Shown here in pieces: positions 1 to 4,550 of a stretch of 6,492 nucleotides of DNA. The first letter of the stretch is position 1. Every line of letters begins with the position of its first letter. The DNA is taken from contig JAAYND010000054.1 of assembly GCA_012521035.1 (NCBI GenBank), positions 1 to 6,492 of the forward strand. Reading direction: 5' to 3'. Made by a program: the position numbers and the translations under genes. Under the pieces are notes generated by a model. The model did not search any database, was not told the origin of the DNA, and worked only from the letters and a program-made list of their open reading frames with translations. Source of the stretch: Methanomicrobiales archaeon. Lineage in GTDB: Archaea > Halobacteriota > Methanomicrobia > Methanomicrobiales > Methanoculleaceae.

Positions 1-51
1 ACGTCTGCCCGGGAACATGAACTGCAGAATCACAGAGATGCTCAACTATTT

Positions 52-55
52 GAGG
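52..55 (+). promoter_or_regulatory. Shine-Dalgarno site of the acyl-CoA ligase
   Basis: GAGG followed by A-rich sequence lies 8 nt before the ATG at 64. It supports this start over the in-frame ATG at 76 (residue 5). The reading frame stays open without a stop back to base 1, so the ribosome site is the main argument for starting here. The rest of bases 1-51 shows no complete gene. A frame ending in TGA at 18-20 could be the tail of an upstream gene, but too little is visible to name it. Confidence 0.6.
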
Positions 56-63
56 AAACAACC

Positions 64-2106
64 ATGGCAAAAAGAATGCTGAGTGAGTTCGAATCATACG
101 ACCTCCTGAAACAATACGGAGTGCCGGTACCTGAGCATGCAATCGTCCAGACGGCTGCCGAGGCGGCCAAGGCGGCAGAGAAGATCGGTTTTCCGGTCGT
201 CATGAAGGTCTACTCGCCTCAGATCATTCACAAGAGTGATGCGGGCGGTGTGATAGTAGGCGTCGGGTCGAAAAAAGCGGCAGAAGATGCGTTTGAGAAG
301 ATCGTCAAGAACGCGAAGGCGTTTGATCCCAAAGCCGAGATCAAAGGTGTTCTTGTCGTGCAGCAGGCAGCTCCCGGACTGGAGCTGATCGTCGGCGGAA
401 AGACCGACCCTGCGTTTGGCAAGGTGCTCACCTTCGGTATGGGCGGAACGCTCGTCGAGCTGATGAAGGACGTGACCCTGCGGATCCTGCCGGTCTCAGA
501 AGACGCCATCCGGGAGATGGTCCGTGAGATCCACGGCTACCCCATGATCAAGGGCTACCGTGGGATGAAGCCCCGGGATGAAGAGGCGCTCGTGTCAGTG
601 ATCTGGGCTATCAACCGGTTCTTCTCCGAGAATAGAAACGTCGTCGAGTTCGATATCAACCCGGTCAGGCTCTATGAATCAGGAGCCTGCATCGTCGACG
701 CGCGGGTCTTTGTAGATGATACGGCGGTGGAGAAAACAGTACAGGAACGACCGTTCGTGCCGATCGAGTACTTCACACCACGTTCCGTAGCGGTCATCGG
801 GGCATCATCAGAGCCGAGGAAGATGGGCTATGCCATCATGCACAACCTCCTCCACTTCCCCGGCCAGCTCTACCCGGTGAATAACAAACGCCCTGAGGTG
901 CAGGGACTCAAGGCGTACCCCTCCGTCCTCGATATTCCAAACCCCGTCGATATGGCAGTCATCACGGTCCCGGCAAAACATGTGCCCTCCGTTATCGAGG
1001 AGTGTGGACAGAAAGGAGTGACCATGGCCGTCATCATCACCGCCGGATTCAGGGAGATGGGAGAGGGAGGAAAGGCACTCGAAGACCGCGTCCTCGATAT
1101 CGCCCGGGGCTACGGTACGCGGATCGTGGGTCCAAACTGCCTCGGCCTGATCATACCCCCACGCGGCATCGATACCACCTACGTCCACCAGTCCCCAAAG
1201 CAGGGCAACATCGCCTTCATCTCCCAGAGTGGCGCCATCATCAACACCGTGGTCGACTGGAGCATCGCTCAGGATATCGGGTTCTCTGCCGTCATATCGG
1301 TAGGAAACCAGGCCGACCTGAACTTCATCGACTACCTCAGATTCGTGGAGCGCGATCCAAAGACCAAGGGCATCATCCTCTACATCGAGGAACTCCGGGA
1401 CGGTAAGACCTTCATGAAGGTCGTCAGCGAAGTCTCAAAGACCAAACCCGTCGTGGCGATCAAGTCCGGGTCATCCCAGAAGGGGCAGGAGGCCGCATCA
1501 TCCCACACAGGATCGCTCTCGGGATCATACGACGTCTACATGGAAGCGTTCCGTGAATCCGGCGTTATCCCGGTCCACACCCTGACTGGCGCGTTCCAGG
1601 TCGCCGAGATGCTCGCGCTCCCGAAGGGCTACCCGAGAGGCAAGCGGGCGGTCGTGATCACGAACGCCGGAGGGTTTGCAGTTCTCTCCTCCGACTACGC
1701 CGAGCGCTACAACGTCGACCTGGTCAACCTGCCGCCGGCGGTCCTCAAGGATCTCGACGCTATCCTGCCGGACTTCTGGAACAAGAACAACCCGATCGAC
1801 CTCCTCGGTGATGCTAACGAGAAGCGGTTTGAACAGGTCTTCGATATCCTCGCCAAACACCAGGACTTCTGGGATATGGCCTTCGTGGTAGGATTCCCGA
1901 ACCTCGTCATCGGGTCCGATCAGCTCGCAAACCAGATCGTCCGGTTCTCAGAGAAGACCGAGAACGTCATCGTCGGGACGCTGCTCGGCGGAGACTCCAT
2001 GGACCGGGGCCGCAGGATCCTCAGGGAGCGCGGTATACCGGGCTTCGAAGAACTCGACTTCACCTTCCGGGTTATGGGCAGGATCCTCTGGCAGAGGTTC
2101 CGCTGA
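64..2106 (+). CDS. ADP-forming acetate/acyl-CoA ligase, fused ATP-grasp (beta) + CoA-binding (alpha) halves
   Basis: Predicted cytosolic enzyme interconverting acyl-CoA + ADP + Pi and acid + CoA + ATP; acetate is the likeliest substrate. Seen, 680 aa: residues 1-225 form an ATP-grasp domain with HKSDAGG at 56-62 (His56 matches the second phosphorylated histidine of the beta subunit), FGMGGTLVELMKDV at 124-137, GYPMIKGYRG at 158-167 and EFDINPV at 195-201. Residues 238-365 are a Rossmann CoA-binding domain (VIGASSEP, 244-251; GPNCLGL, 356-362). Residues 380-510 are the ligase domain with SQSGAI (387-392) and SSHTGS (479-484), whose His481 matches the phosphohistidine of the alpha subunit. Residues 525-680 are the third alpha-type domain (TNAGG, 533-537; NPIDLLGDA, 576-584). 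All catalytic histidines are present, so it should be active. The order is beta-alpha rather than the alpha-beta of the better-known fusions. The far C-terminus is divergent, so acyl specificity is uncertain. The start is supported by GAGG at 52-55, 8 nt before ATG. No promoter is visible in the 63 upstream bases, so it may be cotranscribed with a gene to the left. Confidence 0.93.
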   Translation: MAKRMLSEFESYDLLKQYGVPVPEHAIVQTAAEAAKAAEKIGFPVVMKVYSPQIIHKSDAGGVIVGVGSKKAAEDAFEKIVKNAKAFDPKAEIKGVLVVQQAAPGLELIVGGKTDPAFGKVLTFGMGGTLVELMKDVTLRILPVSEDAIREMVREIHGYPMIKGYRGMKPRDEEALVSVIWAINRFFSENRNVVEFDINPVRLYESGACIVDARVFVDDTAVEKTVQERPFVPIEYFTPRSVAVIGASSEPRKMGYAIMHNLLHFPGQLYPVNNKRPEVQGLKAYPSVLDIPNPVDMAVITVPAKHVPSVIEECGQKGVTMAVIITAGFREMGEGGKALEDRVLDIARGYGTRIVGPNCLGLIIPPRGIDTTYVHQSPKQGNIAFISQSGAIINTVVDWSIAQDIGFSAVISVGNQADLNFIDYLRFVERDPKTKGIILYIEELRDGKTFMKVVSEVSKTKPVVAIKSGSSQKGQEAASSHTGSLSGSYDVYMEAFRESGVIPVHTLTGAFQVAEMLALPKGYPRGKRAVVITNAGGFAVLSSDYAERYNVDLVNLPPAVLKDLDAILPDFWNKNNPIDLLGDANEKRFEQVFDILAKHQDFWDMAFVVGFPNLVIGSDQLANQIVRFSEKTENVIVGTLLGGDSMDRGRRILRERGIPGFEELDFTFRVMGRILWQRFR

Positions 2107-2129
2107 AGCGCTCCATCCACCCCGAATAC

Positions 2130-2135
2130 TTTTTT
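2130..2135 (+). terminator. T-run terminator after the acyl-CoA ligase
   Basis: Six consecutive T (preceded by A/C and followed by CT) start 24 bases after the TGA stop at 2104-2106. Archaeal RNA polymerase commonly terminates at short T tracts in the non-template strand without needing a hairpin. A 6-bp inverted repeat follows immediately downstream. Confidence 0.5.
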
Positions 2136-2138
2136 CTG

Positions 2139-2158
2139 GCTCCCGGAGTAAGGGGAGC
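2139..2158. repeat. Short inverted repeat (6-bp stem, 8-nt loop) behind the ligase terminator
   Basis: GCTCCC at 2139-2144 is the exact reverse complement of GGGAGC at 2153-2158, around an 8-base loop. It lies three bases beyond the T-run, not before it as in a bacterial intrinsic terminator. It may protect or process RNA 3' ends that read through the T-run, or be fortuitous in GC-rich DNA. Confidence 0.35.
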
Positions 2159-2182
2159 GCATAAGGCTTCATTCCTGAGACC

Positions 2183-2189
2183 ATATAAT
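2183..2189 (+). promoter_or_regulatory. Possible distal TATA-like element in the ligase-dismutase spacer
   Basis: ATATAAT stands out in the noncoding spacer 2107-2338. If it served as a plus-strand TATA box, transcription would begin near 2212 and give the dismutase an untranslated leader of about 127 bases. It could equally face left. No convincing gene starts downstream of it before 2339. The better-placed box at 2311-2318 makes this one secondary. Confidence 0.2.
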
Positions 2190-2310
2190 CCATCTCACAC
2201 GCTGGCTCATCCTGGTAAATCGGGTGAAGGCGATACCAGATCAAACCAATTTCCAGCACCGAAACTCAGAACTAACGGGCAATATGCAGTATCGATGCGG
2301 GATCGGCACC

Positions 2311-2318
2311 ATAAAATA
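2311..2318 (+). promoter_or_regulatory. TATA box of the superoxide dismutase, leaderless promoter
   Basis: ATAAAATA is centred about 26 bases before the ATG at 2339. Archaeal TATA boxes usually sit 26-28 bases before the transcription start, so the mRNA would begin at or within a base or two of the start codon. The absence of a purine-rich ribosome site in 2320-2338 fits. Between box and start lies a tandem AGCTCC pair (2318-2329), and just upstream is a short palindrome, CGAT-5-ATCG (2293-2305). Either could be a regulator site, though both are short enough to occur by chance. Confidence 0.55.
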
Positions 2319-2338
2319 GCTCCAGCTCCACTGTTGAA

Positions 2339-2977
2339 ATGATGCCTATGGCTGTACAAAAGATGATGACTGCACCACTGAAGAAGTATGAACTGCCACC
2401 CCTGCCCTACGCGCCGGATGCCCTTGAGCCGCACATCTCAAAGGAACAGCTCTCCCTGCACCACGATAAGCACCACCAGGGTTACGTGACCGGGGCGAAC
2501 GCGAACCTTGAGAAACTCGAGAAGGCCCGGCAGGAGGGACTCGACCTCGACATGAAAGCGCTCTTAAAGGAACTCTCGTTCAACATCGGCGGCCACGTCC
2601 TGCACTCCCTCTTCTGGCCGGGCATGGCACCGGCCGGCACGGGCGGCGGCACCCCCGGGGGCGCCCTCGCGGATATGATCGACCGGGAGTGGGGATCGTT
2701 TGACCGGTTCAAGTCGGAGTTCTCGAAGGCCGCTACCAGCACCGAGGGGTCAGGCTGGGCGGCGCTGGCATACTGCACCATAACGGACCGCCCGATGATC
2801 ATGCAGATCGAGAAGCACAGCAACAACGTCTTCCCGTCGTTCCCGGTACTGATGGTGCTCGATGTCTGGGAGCACGCCTACTACGTCGATTACAAGAACA
2901 ACCGGGGCCAGTTCGTCGATGCATTCTGGAACGTCGTGAACTGGGACGAGGTGGCCCGCCGGGCAGAAAAGATCTAA
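2339..2977 (+). CDS. sod: Superoxide dismutase, Fe/Mn family (methanogen type)
   Basis: Cytosolic enzyme dismuting superoxide to hydrogen peroxide and oxygen; in a strict anaerobe it guards against accidental air exposure. Seen, 212 aa, no signal peptide or membrane segment: N-terminal helical-hairpin domain (residues 17-100) with the family opening KYELPPLPY at 16-24, then the C-terminal alpha/beta domain (105-212). The four metal ligands are all present: His41 (in LHHDKHHQGY), His89 (in GGHVLHSLFW), and Asp175 and His179 (in LDVWEHAYY). Tyr49 is the gateway tyrosine. The outer-sphere glutamine of bacterial Mn enzymes (NQDPL-type site) is replaced by a histidine, His160 in IEKH, as in other archaeal and methanogen dismutases; iron is the likelier metal, but sequence cannot decide. 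The reading starts with two adjacent ATG codons, giving about 15 residues before the usual KYELP start. ATG codons at residues 4, 9 and 10 are alternatives. The 2339 start is preferred because of the leaderless promoter geometry. A T-run follows the stop. Confidence 0.95.
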   Translation: MMPMAVQKMMTAPLKKYELPPLPYAPDALEPHISKEQLSLHHDKHHQGYVTGANANLEKLEKARQEGLDLDMKALLKELSFNIGGHVLHSLFWPGMAPAGTGGGTPGGALADMIDREWGSFDRFKSEFSKAATSTEGSGWAALAYCTITDRPMIMQIEKHSNNVFPSFPVLMVLDVWEHAYYVDYKNNRGQFVDAFWNVVNWDEVARRAEKI

Positions 2978-2983
2978 ACCCTC

Positions 2984-2990
2984 TTTTTTT
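2984..2990 (+). terminator. T-run terminator after superoxide dismutase
   Basis: Seven consecutive T lie 7 bases after the TAA stop at 2975-2977, a strong archaeal-type termination tract. It would stop the plus-strand transcript before it meets the convergent operon. Confidence 0.65.
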
Positions 2991-2992
2991 GG

Positions 2993-3015
2993 CCGGTCCG
3001 GGTGCATGACCGGAC
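2993..3015. repeat. Inverted repeat with two alternative stems in the convergent spacer
   Basis: CCGGTC (2993-2998) pairs with GACCGG (3008-3013). The overlapping GTCCGG (2996-3001) pairs with CCGGAC (3010-3015), so two mutually exclusive 6-bp hairpins are possible. They lie two bases after the dismutase T-run and could form in transcripts of either strand. On the minus strand the element is followed by an A-run, so it is not a classical terminator there. Confidence 0.4.
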
Positions 3016-3040
3016 TGAATGCTCCTCATCTTTTCGTAGC

Positions 3041-3059
3041 GGGGGCTCCGGCCACCCCC
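3041..3059 (-). terminator. Possible hairpin terminator or 3'-end stabiliser of the minus-strand operon
   Basis: GGGGG (3041-3045) and CCCCC (3055-3059) enclose 9 bases. The transcript of the minus strand could extend this to six pairs with one G-U. It begins right after the TAG stop of the DUF3006 gene (3061-3063). No T-run follows on the minus strand, so it may stabilise the mRNA end rather than stop the polymerase. Confidence 0.35.
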
Positions 3060-3060
3060 T

Positions 3061-3300
3061 CTACTCCAGGTCTCTCCTCCGCATCCTCTCGATACGCTCA
3101 GCCACACGCCGCCGCGCCTCCTCCGTCGCCGCGACGTCCCGGCGGATCATGATCTCAAGGATGTCACCCTCGCAGGCGCTCCGGGGCAGGAGGGTGCGGG
3201 GGAGGGTGAAGCGGACCGACTCATCATCGCGGAGGAGGAGGACGGCAAGCCCCTCCTCGATCCGGTCGAGGCTCACGCGGATTGTTGACTCATCCGGCAT
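3061..3300 (-). CDS. DUF3006 family small protein
   Basis: A 79-residue soluble protein of unknown biochemical function. Seen: the family pattern of an N-terminal strand ending in LDRIEEGLAVLL (11-22), then the acidic turn RDDES, LPRTLLP (33-39) and EGDILEI (44-50), followed by a strongly basic, Glu/Arg-rich helix (59-78). The first 52 residues look like a small beta-barrel. Known of the family: short standalone DUF3006 genes are often next to genes for ComEC-type metallo-beta-lactamase hydrolases. That is the case here, which strengthens the call. The ATG lies 3 bases after the stop of the upstream gene. A GGAG ribosome site (3310-3313), 9 nt before the ATG, is inside that gene's last codons, so translation is probably coupled. 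It could modulate or accompany the hydrolase, but it has no export signal while the hydrolase does. Confidence 0.8.
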   Translation of the reverse strand: MPDESTIRVSLDRIEEGLAVLLLRDDESVRFTLPRTLLPRSACEGDILEIMIRRDVAATEEARRRVAERIERMRRRDLE

Positions 3301-3303
3301 ACC

Positions 3304-4521
3304 TCATCGCTCCATGATGCTTACGACCCCGCCGGCCGGGTCAGAGAGCGTGGCGATGTCGCCATCGTTGTTCCAGACGGGGCCCTTTCGACCCCAGTAG
3401 AGGTCGGTCACCGTGTCGTTGCCCGGGCCTGTGTGGACTGTCACGCTGGCCCCTGCGTCAAGGGTGAAGAGCGGGAATGTGTAGGTGTTTCGCGTCCCTT
3501 CATCGGTGATCATCCAGCCGGTGAGGTTTGCCGCCGTCGCGTCGGCGTTTGTGATGAGAACTTCCTCATCCAGGAGGTCCAGGCCAGCTATGTACACGCC
3601 GGAGGGGGGTTGAGTGATCGTCACCCGGGGCGTCAGCGAGGGGGAGGGGTTCCCTTCAGTCGTGACGGCGAGCACCCTCCCATCGGTGGCGACGATGACG
3701 GTCCCCTCAAGGTCGGTCCTGTGGATGCGTGAACCGATCGCCCCGAGGCGTTCGAGCACCTCTTCGTGGGGGTGGCCGTAGTCGTTCCCCGCCCCGACGG
3801 TGATGACGCTGATCGAGGGGCTGACCGCGGCCAGGAACCCGGCCGATGATGCATGCCGGCTCGCGTGGTGCCCGACCTTCAGGACATCCGCATCGAGGTC
3901 GAGCCCGGCCTTCATCATGCTCTCCTCCGCCGGCCTCCCGGCATCGCCCGTCAGGAGGTAGGAGACATCCTCGTAGGTCACCTTCAGGACGATCGAGTCT
4001 TCGTTTATATCGCCGAGCGGCTTCTTCCCCGGGTTCTCGATCAGGATCTCGAGATCCGGGTCAAGGGCGATCGTCTGCCCCCGCTCCGCCACCACGTACG
4101 GTATACCCAGTTCCTCTATCCGGGTGAGCAGGTTCTCGTAGGTCACCGTGGGGTGTGGCTGCCCGGCATCGATGAACCGGCCGACAGGGAAGGTGGATAT
4201 GACGTCACGGAGGCCACCTATGTGGTCAGAGTGTGCATGGGTCGCCACCACAACATCGAGTCGCTCGATCCCCCGCGATCGGATATACGCTATGACGTGC
4301 TCCCCCATATCGCGCTCACCGGCATCGACGAGCATGGCCTTATCGCGGAACTCTACGAGGATTGAGTCACCCTGCCCAACGTCGATGAAGTGGACGAGGA
4401 GGTCGCCGTGGGGAAGACCGGGGACTATCTCCGGCCGGCCCCCGGGGATAGAGCATCCCGCCACCATGATGCAGGCAGCGAGGATCAGGCAGATCAGGTA
4501 GTGTACAGATCGGGCTTGCAT
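3304..4521 (-). CDS. Exported lipoprotein: ComEC-like metallo-beta-lactamase-fold hydrolase with C-terminal lamin-tail domain
   Basis: Predicted surface-anchored metal-dependent hydrolase of 405 residues; the substrate is unknown, nucleic acid being plausible from its ComEC relatives. Seen: a hydrophobic signal segment (8-22) ending in the lipobox VAGC, with Cys23 as the lipidated residue. The hydrolase domain spans about 42-285: FIDVGQGDS at 45-53 is the hallmark of ComEC-type domains; the metal motif THAHSDH at 94-100 supplies His95, His97, Asp99 and His100; TGDA at 191-194 supplies Asp193; then GHHAS (217-221) and YGHPHEEVL (248-256). All metal sites look intact. After a Pro/Ser/Thr-rich linker (287-307) comes a lamin-tail domain (308-403: VLITNADATAANLTGWMITD, 321-340; LDAGASVTVHTG, 354-365; WNNDGDIATL, 383-392). 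No transmembrane ComEC channel is present. The start at 4521 is chosen for its signal peptide and for AGGAG at 4528-4532, 6 nt upstream. A longer reading from 4638 would bury the signal peptide and overlap the helicase gene. It lies 29 bases after the helicase gene, 3 before the DUF3006 gene. Confidence 0.88.
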   Translation of the reverse strand: MQARSVHYLICLILAACIMVAGCSIPGGRPEIVPGLPHGDLLVHFIDVGQGDSILVEFRDKAMLVDAGERDMGEHVIAYIRSRGIERLDVVVATHAHSDHIGGLRDVISTFPVGRFIDAGQPHPTVTYENLLTRIEELGIPYVVAERGQTIALDPDLEILIENPGKKPLGDINEDSIVLKVTYEDVSYLLTGDAGRPAEESMMKAGLDLDADVLKVGHHASRHASSAGFLAAVSPSISVITVGAGNDYGHPHEEVLERLGAIGSRIHRTDLEGTVIVATDGRVLAVTTEGNPSPSLTPRVTITQPPSGVYIAGLDLLDEEVLITNADATAANLTGWMITDEGTRNTYTFPLFTLDAGASVTVHTGPGNDTVTDLYWGRKGPVWNNDGDIATLSDPAGGVVSIMER

Positions 4522-4527
4522 ACTTCT

Positions 4528-4532
4528 CTCCT
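4528..4532 (-). promoter_or_regulatory. Shine-Dalgarno site fixing the start of the lipoprotein hydrolase
   Basis: On the minus strand AGGAG lies 6 nt before the ATG at 4519-4521. Together with the signal peptide that starts there it decides the start against the longer in-frame alternative at 4638. It lies in the 29-base gap behind the helicase stop, consistent with translation from an operon mRNA. Confidence 0.65.
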
Positions 4533-4550
4533 GTGGTATCGGATGCCTTC

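Noticed and set aside
808..1188. Antisense open frame of 126 codons within the ligase gene
   Set aside because: Such frames are expected opposite GC-rich coding sequence. The sense frame has a full set of conserved motifs here and the antisense protein resembles no family I know.
2224..2319. Small plus-strand frame of 31 codons beginning with GTG in the spacer before the dismutase
   Set aside because: No ribosome site, no recognisable protein features, and it ends inside the probable TATA box of the dismutase.
2207..2434. Minus-strand frame of 75 codons across the dismutase promoter
   Set aside because: It overlaps the promoter and the N-terminus of the dismutase, has no ribosome site and has no domain-like pattern.
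3853..4365. Plus-strand open frame of 170 codons opposite the hydrolase gene
   Set aside because: It lies entirely opposite the metal-binding core of the hydrolase, lacks a credible start signal, and its composition mirrors the complementary codons.
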